From Deltaproteobacteria bacterium (lineage in GTDB: Bacteria; Desulfobacterota; Desulfobacteria; Desulfobacterales; Desulfatibacillaceae), in NCBI GenBank assembly GCA_019308705.1, contig JAFDHW010000064.1, forward strand, positions 1 to 13,934: a stretch of 13,934 bases of DNA, written 5' to 3'. The notes beneath the pieces are model-generated. The model was not told where the DNA came from, did not search any database, and saw only the letters and a program-made list of their open reading frames with translations. Positions 1-8,150 of this stretch are shown here, one piece after another. Made by a program: the position numbers and the translations under genes. Every line of letters begins with the position of its first letter. The stretch's first letter is position 1.

Positions 1-30
1 CGCTTTTGGCGTCCGGCCTCCGTTCCCGGG

Positions 31-486
31 TCAGCCGGGCATGCGGTCGGGGGTCACAACCAGGACGGGAACCGGCGAGCGCGTGACCACTGTTTCCGCC
101 ACGCTGCCGAACAGCACGTGCTCCAGCCCCGACCGTCCGTGGGTGCCCATGATCATGAGGTCCACCTTCTTTTCCCGCGCGGCCTGCAAAATCTGCTCGG
201 CCGGGTCGCCGCGCATCACCGCCGGCGTGGCCGGCACCCGGGGAGCAAGGTGCTTCTTTACAAAGGCGTCCATTTTCTCGCGGGCGGCCTTTTCCGCCTC
301 CTTCTGGTACTGGTCTATGGAAGGATGCGGAATGACGGTGCGGGCCCACCGGCCCAGGTCCTCCACCACGTAGAGCGCGATGACGTCGGCCCCGAGCTTA
401 TCGGCTATTTCAGCGGTGTAGGCGGCCACCTTCTTGGTGTTCGCCGAAAAATCGCACGGATAAAGAATGGTCTTGCTATGGGCCAT
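31..486 (-). CDS. Universal stress protein, UspA family, ATP-binding type
   Basis: This 151-residue protein is a single Usp domain of usual length. It starts with the typical first strand (SKTILYPCDFSANT) and carries the ATP-binding signature G-x2-G-x9-G-S in full: Gly114, Gly117, Gly127 and Ser128, within GTHGRSGLEHVLFGS. The family consists of small cytoplasmic homodimers that bind ATP and help cells survive starvation, oxidants or energy stress; the exact role varies between paralogues and cannot be read here. The ATG is preceded on the minus strand by a GGAG about six bases upstream. It lies 98 bp downstream of the glyceraldehyde-3-phosphate dehydrogenase gene on the same strand, so the two may be cotranscribed. 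The spacer holds GC-rich imperfect dyads but no clear terminator. A second, diverged UspA is encoded at 3560-4009 on the other strand. Confidence 0.95.
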   Translation of the reverse strand: MAHSKTILYPCDFSANTKKVAAYTAEIADKLGADVIALYVVEDLGRWARTVIPHPSIDQYQKEAEKAAREKMDAFVKKHLAPRVPATPAVMRGDPAEQILQAAREKKVDLMIMGTHGRSGLEHVLFGSVAETVVTRSPVPVLVVTPDRMPG

Positions 487-584
487 GAGTGCTCCATTTC
501 CAAGGGTCCTTTTGCGGCCGCCCCCCTGCCCGGACCCTCAGCCGGGGGCTTTCCCGGGTCAGGACGGATCCATCGCCTGCCGGG

Positions 585-1577
585 TCATCCGGCCATGCGC
601 CTTGCCTGACGCACCATCTGGTTGCTGTAACCCCACTCGTTGTCGTACCAGCTCAACACCTTCACCAGGTCGCCGTCCACCACCTGGGTCATGGTGAGGT
701 CCACCAGGGAACCGTGGGAGTCCTGGAGGATGTCCGAGCTGACGATGTGGTCCTCGGAGACGCCCATGACACCCTTGTAGCGATCGGTGGCGGCCTCTTC
801 CCGGAAGACGGCGTTCACTTCATCCACCGACGTCTTTTTTTCCGTGACAAGCACGATGTCCGCGATGGAGCCGCAGATCACCGGCGCACGCACCGCCACC
901 CCGTCGAACCGGTTTTCGAACCGGGGCAGGGCCAGGGTGGTGGCCTTGGCCGCGCCCGTGGTGGTGGGTACCAGGTTGGCGGCCCCGGCCCGGCCGCGGC
1001 GCCATTTCTTGGAAGGGCCGTCCACGATGGCCTGGGACGAAGTGTAGGCGTGCACCGTGGTCATGGTGGCCTTTTTCACGCCGATCCTCCGTCCCATGAC
1101 CTCCACAACCGGGGCGATGCAGTTGGTGGTGCAGGAGGCGCAGGACACCATGTCCGGGTCGCCCTCGGGCTCGTTGACGCCGTAGACCACGTGGGGCACG
1201 CCGCCGCCCTGGGCCGGAGCGGAGAGCACGGCCTTTCTCGCGCCCGCGGAAAGGTGCTTTTTGAGCCCTTCGGCGTTGGTGAACACGCCGGTGCATTCCA
1301 GGGCCACGTCCACGCCCAAATCCTTCCAGGGCAGGTTGGCCGGGTCCTTTTCCGAGTATAGGAGGTAGGTCTTTCCGTCCACTACGATGCCCTTATCCGA
1401 GGCGGACACCTTTTTGGGATAACGGCCGTAGACCGAGTCGTATTTCAGCATGTAGGCGATGTTGTCCGCAGGGACCAAGTCGTTCACCGCCACCAGCTCC
1501 AGACCGGGGGTGTCCAGGATGATCTTGAAGGCCGCCCGGCCGATGCGCCCCATTCCGTTGATCGCCACGTTGGCCAT
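585..1577 (-). CDS. gap: Type I glyceraldehyde-3-phosphate dehydrogenase (NAD-dependent)
   Basis: The 330-residue product is full length for the family. The Rossmann nucleotide loop is at the N-terminus (INGMGRIGR, residues 6-14). Asp33 in the VNDL motif is the residue usually associated with NAD rather than NADP preference. The catalytic cysteine is Cys149 in ASCTTNC and the general base is His176 in TVHAYTSSQ. The substrate-site segment PTTTGAAKA and the C-terminal SWYDNEWGYSNQ block are intact. The enzyme oxidises glyceraldehyde 3-phosphate with inorganic phosphate to 1,3-bisphosphoglycerate in glycolysis, or runs the reverse in gluconeogenesis or CO2 fixation. The start is supported by a GAGGTG ribosome site just upstream of the ATG. 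The gene is transcribed away from the DUF72 gene and toward the UspA gene. No other glycolytic gene is adjacent. Confidence 0.97.
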   Translation of the reverse strand: MANVAINGMGRIGRAAFKIILDTPGLELVAVNDLVPADNIAYMLKYDSVYGRYPKKVSASDKGIVVDGKTYLLYSEKDPANLPWKDLGVDVALECTGVFTNAEGLKKHLSAGARKAVLSAPAQGGGVPHVVYGVNEPEGDPDMVSCASCTTNCIAPVVEVMGRRIGVKKATMTTVHAYTSSQAIVDGPSKKWRRGRAGAANLVPTTTGAAKATTLALPRFENRFDGVAVRAPVICGSIADIVLVTEKKTSVDEVNAVFREEAATDRYKGVMGVSEDHIVSSDILQDSHGSLVDLTMTQVVDGDLVKVLSWYDNEWGYSNQMVRQARRMAG

Positions 1578-1887
1578 TGTTCACCTCGCATCCGGGAAAA
1601 TCGGGTTACGCCCGGCGGACAGGCTTTTGGCCGCCGGGCCAAGGCATCCTGCCCCGCACCATATACAAGGCAAGGGTCTGGAAAAAATGGGGTGAACATC
1701 GTATAGGAGACGCGGCCGGCCGGTACTCGCCCTTGCGGCCCGCCAAGGCCCGGCCCGGAAGGCCGCCCGACGCGGCAAACGCCGGACTCCCGCAAAACCC
1801 GGGCGCGCCAAATACAAGGTTCACCCCATTTTTCGCGCACCTTGGCGCTGGTAGTAGGCTTTTTTCGACCTGGAAAGGAGACGGGCC
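1578..1887. other. Divergent intergenic spacer between gap and the DUF72 gene
   Basis: This 310-bp spacer must hold the start signals of both flanking, divergently transcribed genes. I see no convincing -35/-10 pair for either. It contains a compact dyad TTGGCC-GCCG-GGCCAA (1627-1642) in the leader of gap, and the inverted-repeat element described separately (1683-1833). The sequence ATACAAGG occurs just outside the left arm (about 1663-1670) and just inside the right arm (about 1812-1819). No protein-coding gene is supported here. Confidence 0.6.
1683..1833. repeat. 15-bp perfect inverted repeat bracketing a GC-rich 121-bp core
   Basis: AAAAATGGGGTGAAC at 1683-1697 is matched exactly by its reverse complement GTTCACCCCATTTTT at 1819-1833. 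The core between them is very GC-rich with short palindromes such as GGCCGGCC. A related motif, GGGGTTTGACCCCATTT, occurs again at 3491-3507. The arrangement resembles a small repetitive extragenic or miniature inverted-repeat element. It could instead be a pair of operator sites or a long-range transcript stem. The arms are certain; the interpretation is not. Confidence 0.5.
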
Positions 1888-2619
1888 ATGGACAGGGGAA
1901 CCATCCGGGTGGGAACGTCCGGCTGGCACTACGACCACTGGGTGGGCCCGTTTTACCCGGAGGGCATGAAATCCGGCGAGTTTCTGGATTTCTACAAGGA
2001 CCGCTTCTCCACCACGGAGATCAACAATTCCTTTTACCGCCTGCCCTCGGAAAAGACGCTGAAAGTCTGGAAAGCCAAGGTCCCCAAAGGCTTCGTGTTC
2101 GCGGCCAAGGGAAGCCGGTACGCCACGCACATGAAAAAATTGAAGGACCCGGACCGGTCCGTGCCCAACCTGTATGGCCGCCTGCGCGTCTTGGAGCGCA
2201 AGCTGGGTCCTGTCTTGTTCCAGCTTCCCCCCAGGTGGCACGCCAACCCCGGCCGCCTGGAAGCGTTCCTTTCCGCCCTGCCCAAGGACGTGCGCGCCGC
2301 CTTCGAGTTCCGCGACGAGTCCTGGTTTTTGGAGGAGGTGTACGAAGCGCTCAAAAAACACGGGGCCGCGTTTTGCATCTACGAGTACGCGGGCCTTACC
2401 TCCCCCAGGGAAGTGACCGCGGATTTCGTGTACATCCGCCTGCACGGCCCGGACGGAGCCTACCAGGGGGAGTACGGCAAAAAGGGCTTGGCGCCCTGGG
2501 CCAGAGCCATTTCCCAATGGGCGGACAGCGGCCGGGACGTGTACGTGTACTTTGACAACGACGAGCAGGGCTATGCGCCCACCGACGCCCTGCGGCTCAA
2601 AAAGATGCTGGGGGACTGA
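1888..2619 (+). CDS. DUF72 (YecE-like) domain protein
   Basis: The 243-residue protein matches the DUF72 TIM-barrel-like family over its whole length. It starts with the hallmark GTSGW (residues 9-13). Further conserved blocks are EINNSFYR (44-51), the LGPVLFQLPP stretch (106-115), FRDESW (141-146), YIRLHG (182-187) and YFDND (221-225). The family is widespread but its biochemical function is not firmly established, so none is assigned. It has no signal peptide or membrane segment and should be cytoplasmic. A strong GGAAAGGAG site lies 7 bp before the ATG. The SGNH-hydrolase gene starts only 7 bp after its stop, so the two are very likely cotranscribed. Confidence 0.92.
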   Translation: MDRGTIRVGTSGWHYDHWVGPFYPEGMKSGEFLDFYKDRFSTTEINNSFYRLPSEKTLKVWKAKVPKGFVFAAKGSRYATHMKKLKDPDRSVPNLYGRLRVLERKLGPVLFQLPPRWHANPGRLEAFLSALPKDVRAAFEFRDESWFLEEVYEALKKHGAAFCIYEYAGLTSPREVTADFVYIRLHGPDGAYQGEYGKKGLAPWARAISQWADSGRDVYVYFDNDEQGYAPTDALRLKKMLGD

Positions 2620-2626
2620 CCGGGAC

Positions 2627-3346
2627 ATGCCGGACATACCAAACACCCGCAGGCTCCTGGCCGAAGGCCGCCACGTCACCATCGTGGCCCTGGGCGATTC
2701 CAACACCCAGGTGAGTTTCCAGACCCAGGGCCGCATGAACTGGACCGGGCTTCTGGAGGAAGCCCTGGTCGAGACCTACGGCCTGTCCTGCTGCACCTTC
2801 ATCAACTCCGGCCGCTACGGGTCCACCTTCGTGGAGGCCAAGAACCGCCTGTATCCCGAAGTCCTGCGGTTCTCCCCGGACCTGGTCATCGTGGCCTTGG
2901 GCATGAACGATGCGCTCGCCGGGCTTTCCTGGTTGGACGAGTTCGTGCGCCACGCCGAGGACGTGGTGTCCGCCATTCTGGCCTTTGGCGAGGTGGAGGT
3001 GCTTTTACGCACCCCCAACCCGGCGATCAACACCCATGCCCTGCCCGCGAACGCGGGCAAGCCTTTCCAGGCCAAGGACCTGGACCCCCCGGGAAGGCCG
3101 TTGCGCGCCTATTCCCAGGCCCTGGTGGAGCTTGCAAAGAAGATGTCCCTGCCCGTGGTGGACCACTACAGCCTTTGGGAAAAGGCGATTTTCAAGGACC
3201 GGTCCGACGGAACCGCCAAGCTCCTGTGGCAGCGCATGGGAGATTCCATGCACGTCAACGCCCAGGGACACCTGGCGTTTTTCCGGGAGCTGGCTCCGAT
3301 CTTCGGGGTGCCCCAAACCCTCCCCTGGGAGGAAATGGACCTGTGA
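2627..3346 (+). CDS. SGNH/GDSL-type hydrolase
   Basis: The 239-residue protein shows the SGNH blocks in order. The nucleophile is Ser25 in ALGDSN (block I). Gly62 in INSGRYG is the likely block II oxyanion residue. Asn94 lies in GMND (block III), and Asp206/His209 in GDSMH form the block V dyad. Members are esterases, lipases or carbohydrate deacetylases; the substrate cannot be told from sequence. The N-terminus is hydrophilic with no signal peptide, so a cytoplasmic enzyme is expected. The ATG at 2627 was chosen over an upstream alternative frame start at 2552 because that one overlaps the end of the DUF72 gene and homology-like sequence begins after 2627. GGGGGA about 11 bp upstream is a modest ribosome site. 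Confidence 0.88.
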   Translation: MPDIPNTRRLLAEGRHVTIVALGDSNTQVSFQTQGRMNWTGLLEEALVETYGLSCCTFINSGRYGSTFVEAKNRLYPEVLRFSPDLVIVALGMNDALAGLSWLDEFVRHAEDVVSAILAFGEVEVLLRTPNPAINTHALPANAGKPFQAKDLDPPGRPLRAYSQALVELAKKMSLPVVDHYSLWEKAIFKDRSDGTAKLLWQRMGDSMHVNAQGHLAFFRELAPIFGVPQTLPWEEMDL

Positions 3347-3488
3347 GCGGCGTCATCAACGAGAGCGGCCCGGGCGTGCCGGTGAACCCATCGGCACCCG
3401 CGGAAGACGCCGCGTTCCTGCGCGTCCACCCTCCGGCCTGTGTCCCGCGTCTCTCCCTCCATACAGTAATGGTATAAACGCATGGAAT

Positions 3489-3507
3489 TGGGGGTTTGAC
3501 CCCATTT
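3489..3507. repeat. Short dyad related to the 1683-1833 repeat arms
   Basis: GGGGTTTGACCCCATTT forms a small stem (GGGG 3491-3494 with CCCC 3500-3503). It resembles the right arm of the inverted repeat at 1819-1833, GTTCACCCCATTTTT. It lies in the 213-bp spacer between the SGNH-hydrolase gene and the second UspA gene. That spacer also contains a six-base-arm dyad GTGCCG/CGGCAC (3376-3397) and no gene that I can support. It may be part of a dispersed repeat family; two or three sites in one window cannot prove it. Confidence 0.3.
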
Positions 3508-3559
3508 CTCCCCCACCCCGCCCGTGCGATGGTATGCTCGATCAAGCAAGGGAGGACCC

Positions 3560-4009
3560 ATGGCGAACAAAATCCGCACCATCCTTTGCCCCACGGATTT
3601 TTCCCCGGCGGCCCAGGCCGCGGTGGACGAGGCCGGGGACCTGGCAAAATCCTTTTCCGCGGAGCTGGTCTTGGTGCACGTGGTGGCGCCCTTGCCCGCC
3701 GGGCCCAGCTATGGAAGCCTGAACGTACCCGAGTTCCTCATGGAACTGCACAAGGAAGCGGACAAGAGGCTGACCGAGCTGGCCAAAAAGCTGACCGGTG
3801 CCGGGATCAAGTCCCGGCACAGGGTGCTGGACGGCGTGCCCTACGAAAAGATCGTGGAAACCGCCAAAAAGGAGAAGGCGGACATGGTGGTGATTTCCAC
3901 CCACGGCCGCACGGGGGTGCGCAGAATGGTGTTCGGCTCGGTCGCGGAAAAGGTGCTCAAGCTCGCTCCCTGCCCCGTGCTGGTGGTGCCCGCGCCCAAG
4001 CCCGCGTAA
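3560..4009 (+). CDS. Universal stress protein, UspA family, variant nucleotide motif
   Basis: The 149-residue protein is a single Usp domain beginning with IRTILCPTDFSPAA. The nucleotide motif reads STHGRTGVRRMVFGS, so the first glycine of G-x2-G-x9-G-S is replaced by Ser113, while Gly116, Gly126 and Ser127 are kept. ATP binding is therefore likely but less certain than in the paralogue at 31-486. The start at 3560 is preferred to an upstream in-frame TTG because AAGGGAGG (3548-3555) sits just before it and Usp homology begins immediately. It is a single gene separated by 213 bp from the upstream pair and lies upstream of the element that borders the ATPase operon. Confidence 0.93.
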   Translation: MANKIRTILCPTDFSPAAQAAVDEAGDLAKSFSAELVLVHVVAPLPAGPSYGSLNVPEFLMELHKEADKRLTELAKKLTGAGIKSRHRVLDGVPYEKIVETAKKEKADMVVISTHGRTGVRRMVFGSVAEKVLKLAPCPVLVVPAPKPA

Positions 4010-4102
4010 ACGGTTTTTAGCGCCCGGTTCCCATGCCTCGCCACAGGGAAAGAGCCAGGATCGCGCACCTTCCGGAGAAACAAGGAGAGGGCTGATCTGT
4101 TC

Positions 4103-4357
4103 ATGACGGCAAGAAACGGCGTTGAAGTGCTTTTCACGCGCCACGTGGGCCCCGTGCTGGGACGCATCGCCTTGTTCCGGGGCTTGACCATCCAGGAATA
4201 CGACCAGTTGCGCGAGGCCTGTTGCCGGGCGCTGGCGGCCGCCTCCGGGGACAAGAAGCTTCTTTTGCCGGCGGAGTTCGCCGAACACCCGGGGTCCGGG
4301 GGCGTTGACACCTTCTCTAACCCGGATCATTCACGAGTTCGATTCGCGCGAGAGTAA
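4103..4357 (+). CDS. Unrecognised short ORF, probably 3'-truncated by an insertion
   Basis: The 84-residue ORF has an ATG preceded by AAGGAGAGG (4082-4090, 12 bp away). Its first 71 residues look like ordinary soluble protein, with an amphipathic helical segment around QEYDQLREACCRALAAA. I do not recognise the family. From about codon 72 the reading frame runs into the left terminal repeat of the element at 4317-4543, so the last 13 residues (SNPDHSRVRFARE) appear to be element-derived. An open frame after the element (about 4545-4629, stop at 4630) could be the displaced 3' end of the same gene, but this is speculative. It may be a relic rather than a working gene. Confidence 0.4.
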   Translation: MTARNGVEVLFTRHVGPVLGRIALFRGLTIQEYDQLREACCRALAAASGDKKLLLPAEFAEHPGSGGVDTFSNPDHSRVRFARE

Positions 4358-4429
4358 GGAAGGAGGAGGGAAGCTGTACTTTTGTACCGCGACCGCCTCC
4401 TGACGCAGCTATCGCGTGAATCGGGCTCG
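4334..4429. other. Long imperfect hairpin inside the candidate element
   Basis: Arms 4334-4350 and 4413-4429 can pair at all 17 positions, 14 as Watson-Crick and 3 as G-U if transcribed from the plus strand. Inside, GGAGGAGG (4362-4369) faces CCGCCTCC (4393-4400) with one mismatch. The tip is GTAC-TTTT-GTAC (4376-4387). The nested symmetry suggests a selected fold in DNA or RNA, such as a transposon end, small RNA or terminator-like structure. There is no following T-run. Confidence 0.45.
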
Positions 4430-4471
4430 CCGGAAGGGTGAAACAGCGTGCATTTTTCAAGGACCCTTCCA

Positions 4472-4502
4472 TTGGCACTTAACCTGTTTAAATCCATATA
4501 AA
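4472..4502 (+). promoter_or_regulatory. Candidate sigma-70-type promoter of the ATPase operon
   Basis: TTGGCA (4472-4477, one mismatch to TTGACA) is followed after 19 bp by TATAAA (4497-4502, one mismatch to TATAAT), in the only AT-rich stretch upstream of atpD. The spacing is slightly long. The same bases contain TGGCAC, a perfect sigma-54 -24 half, but its -12 part is poor. Transcription from here would give a leader of about 130 nt before atpD. Confidence 0.4.
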
Positions 4503-4529
4503 TATTTTATTCGGTGAAATTTTTCATGA

Positions 4530-6416
<1,887 letters not shown>

Positions 6417-6427
<11 letters not shown>

Positions 6428-6776
6428 GGACAAGGGCAAGGACTCCGAAAAGCACCCCGCCGGAGGGGAGAGGGGCCGGGAATCGGGCTCCGAAAAAGCT
6501 GCCCGGCACATGGCCCGGGAGGTGGCCGTCAAGCAGGAGAAAAAGGAGCGCCGCCGCGAGCAGGGCGAAGAATCCGTGTGGTTCGGCCTGGGCATGTTGG
6601 GCCTGGTGGGCTGGTCCGTGGCCATCCCCACGGTCATCGGCGTGGCCATCGGCATCTGGCTGGACAAGAAATACCCTGCCGTGCCCATCTCGTTTACCCT
6701 CACGCTGCTCTTTGTCGGCGTGGCCGCGGGGTGTGTAAACGCTTGGTACTGGGTGCAGCGGGAGAGCAGGAAATGA
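6417..6776 (+). CDS. atpQ: N-ATPase accessory membrane protein AtpQ (AtpI-like)
   Basis: This 119-residue protein has about 50 very hydrophilic, Lys/Arg/Glu-rich residues followed by two predicted membrane helices (about 55-76 and 86-110). The first ends in the glycine-rich IGVAIGIWLDKKYP, typical of AtpI-like proteins that help assemble the c-ring. Its place between epsilon and AtpR matches the conserved N-ATPase gene order. The start lies inside the end of atpC (11-bp overlap). The charged N-terminus is cytoplasmic by the positive-inside rule. A direct assembly role is known for AtpI relatives and inferred here. Confidence 0.85.
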
Positions 6777-6809
6777 CAACCGGTATCCGGGAAGCGAGAG
6801 GAGGATAAC

Positions 6810-7145
6810 ATGCCGCCCACCCTGCATTTCATCCAGGCGGTCTTGGCCGGGCTGGCCGCCGGGGGCCTGTATTTTATGGGCCTGTGGTGGACCATAAACC
6901 ACATGGCGGAGTCCCGAAGCCCCTTCGTCCTCACCGCGGCGAGTTTCCTGGTGCGGGCGGCCGTCGCGGTAGGGACCATCGTGTGGGCCGGGCGCGGCCA
7001 GGCCCCGCTCATCCTCACCGCCCTGGGGGCCTTTTTGGCGGCCCGGGTGGCCGCCAGCCGGATGCTGTCCCCCTCCAGGCTCCGCACGCCCTCTCCAAAA
7101 ACTCCGGGGCCGGACAAGGGAGACACCACTCGATGGGCTTCATGA
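6810..7145 (+). CDS. atpR: N-ATPase accessory membrane protein AtpR
   Basis: The 111-residue protein has three predicted membrane helices (about 5-29, 38-60 and 65-83). Two arginines are embedded in the membrane, Arg49 in SFLVRAAV and Arg79 in FLAARVAA, and the first helix contains the typical GLYFMGLWWTI. AtpR is found only in N-ATPase operons; membrane arginines near the c-ring glutamates have been proposed to matter for assembly or ion access. A GAGAGGAGG site precedes the ATG, making this one of the few genes in the operon with its own strong ribosome site. The 33-bp gap after atpQ is the widest in the operon. Its hydrophilic C-terminal 25 residues overlap the start of atpB. Confidence 0.86.
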   Translation: MPPTLHFIQAVLAGLAAGGLYFMGLWWTINHMAESRSPFVLTAASFLVRAAVAVGTIVWAGRGQAPLILTALGAFLAARVAASRMLSPSRLRTPSPKTPGPDKGDTTRWAS

Positions 7146-7867
7146 GCATCAAGGACATCACCCCGGACCAGGTGGTCTTCTGGGAGTGGGGTTTCGCCCA
7201 CGTAAACCTCACCCTCCTGTGGACCTGGGGCGTCATGCTCCTCATGGTCATCGGCTCCTGGCTGGTGACGCGGAACCTGTCCACGGACGTGAAAATCTCC
7301 CGGTGGCAAAACCTCCTGGAGATCCTGGTCATGGGCATAAGGAACCAGATCCGCGACATGAGCCATCAGGACCCGGACCGATACATGGCCTTCATCGGCA
7401 CCCTGTTTCTGTTCCTCCTGACGGCCAACCTGCTCACCCTGTTTCCCGTGTACGTGGCGCCCACGGCCAGCCTTTCCACCACTGCGGCGCTCGCCGTCTG
7501 CGTGTTCGTGGCCGTGCCCGTGTACGGCATCAAGAGCCAGGGGCTTACCAGCTATCTGAAGCAGTACGTCCAGCCCACCATGATCATGCTGCCCTTCAAC
7601 ATCATGGGTGAGCTTTCCCGCACCCTGGCCCTGGCCGTGCGGCTTTTCGGCAACATCATGAGCACGGACAAAATCATAGCCATCTTCCTGGCCTTAGCCC
7701 CGCTTTTCTTCCCCATCCTCATGCGGGCCCTGGGGCTTCTGACCGGCGTGATCCAGGCATACATCTTCGCCGTCCTGGCCATGGTGTACATCGCCTCCGC
7801 CACGCGGGCCCACGTCCAGGAAGCCGAAGAACAGAAACCGGAATCCAAAGAGAAAGGACAGGCGTAA
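7133..7867 (+). CDS. atpB: N-ATPase Fo subunit a
   Basis: The 244-residue membrane protein is the stator that forms the ion half-channels against the c-ring. The essential arginine is Arg170 in LAVRLFGNIMS. The helix before it starts LPFNIMGELSRTLAL, and the last helix has the conserved LTGVIQAYIFAVLAMVYI. About five to six membrane helices are visible, with a short cytoplasmic linker SHQDPDRYM near residue 77. The start at 7133 is preferred because AAGGGAG (7116-7122) is 10 bp upstream. An alternative ATG at 7142 would overlap the atpR stop as ATGA and give 241 residues. The gene abuts atpE with no spacer. Confidence 0.94.
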   Translation: MGFMSIKDITPDQVVFWEWGFAHVNLTLLWTWGVMLLMVIGSWLVTRNLSTDVKISRWQNLLEILVMGIRNQIRDMSHQDPDRYMAFIGTLFLFLLTANLLTLFPVYVAPTASLSTTAALAVCVFVAVPVYGIKSQGLTSYLKQYVQPTMIMLPFNIMGELSRTLALAVRLFGNIMSTDKIIAIFLALAPLFFPILMRALGLLTGVIQAYIFAVLAMVYIASATRAHVQEAEEQKPESKEKGQA

Positions 7868-8146
7868 ATGGATGCTGTAACCGCCATCGGGATGCTTTCC
7901 GTGTTTTCCGCAGGGTTGTGCATCGGCCTGGGGGCCATCGGACCCGCCATCGGCGAAGGCCGCGCCGTGGCCCAGGCCCTGGCCTCCATCGCCCAGCAGC
8001 CCGACGAAACCGGGACCATCACCCGGACGCTCTTCGTGGGCCTGGCCATGATCGAATCCACGGCCATCTACTGTTTCGTGGTCACCATGATCATCCTGTT
8101 CGCCAACCCGTTCTGGGACCACGTGATCGCCGTGGCGGGAGGATAA
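7868..8146 (+). CDS. atpE: N-ATPase Fo subunit c (rotor ring)
   Basis: The 92-residue hairpin has two membrane helices (about 6-42 and 50-80) joined by the polar loop AQQPDE. The ion-binding carboxylate in helix 2 is Glu63, in IESTAIY; Ser64, Thr65 and Tyr68 occupy the positions that ligand Na+ in Ilyobacter tartaricus. In helix 1, Glu30 in IGEGRA takes the place of the Ilyobacter Gln32, giving two carboxylates per protomer, a hallmark of N-type rings. Whether the ion is Na+ or H+ cannot be settled from sequence: such rings were first predicted to be Na+ binding, and the Burkholderia pseudomallei c17 ring was reported to be H+ specific. It starts directly at the atpB stop. Confidence 0.95.
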   Translation: MDAVTAIGMLSVFSAGLCIGLGAIGPAIGEGRAVAQALASIAQQPDETGTITRTLFVGLAMIESTAIYCFVVTMIILFANPFWDHVIAVAGG

Positions 8147-8150
8147 GCCG

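Noticed and set aside
489..1361. Long plus-strand ORF opposite gap
   Set aside because: It is a mirror frame of the GAPDH gene in GC-rich DNA; its translation is Gly/His/Arg-rich and matches no family.
1606..2736. 376-codon minus-strand ORF across the spacer and DUF72 gene
   Set aside because: It lies opposite a well-supported DUF72 gene and has the composition of a shadow frame.
4317..4429. Integron attC site
   Set aside because: There is a long imperfect hairpin, but the required GTTRRRY/RYYYAAC core pairs at the ends are not both present.
4473..4488. Sigma-54 promoter (TGGCAC ... CTGT)
   Set aside because: The -24 half is perfect but the -12 half misses two of four core bases; the sigma-70 reading of the same region is at least as good.
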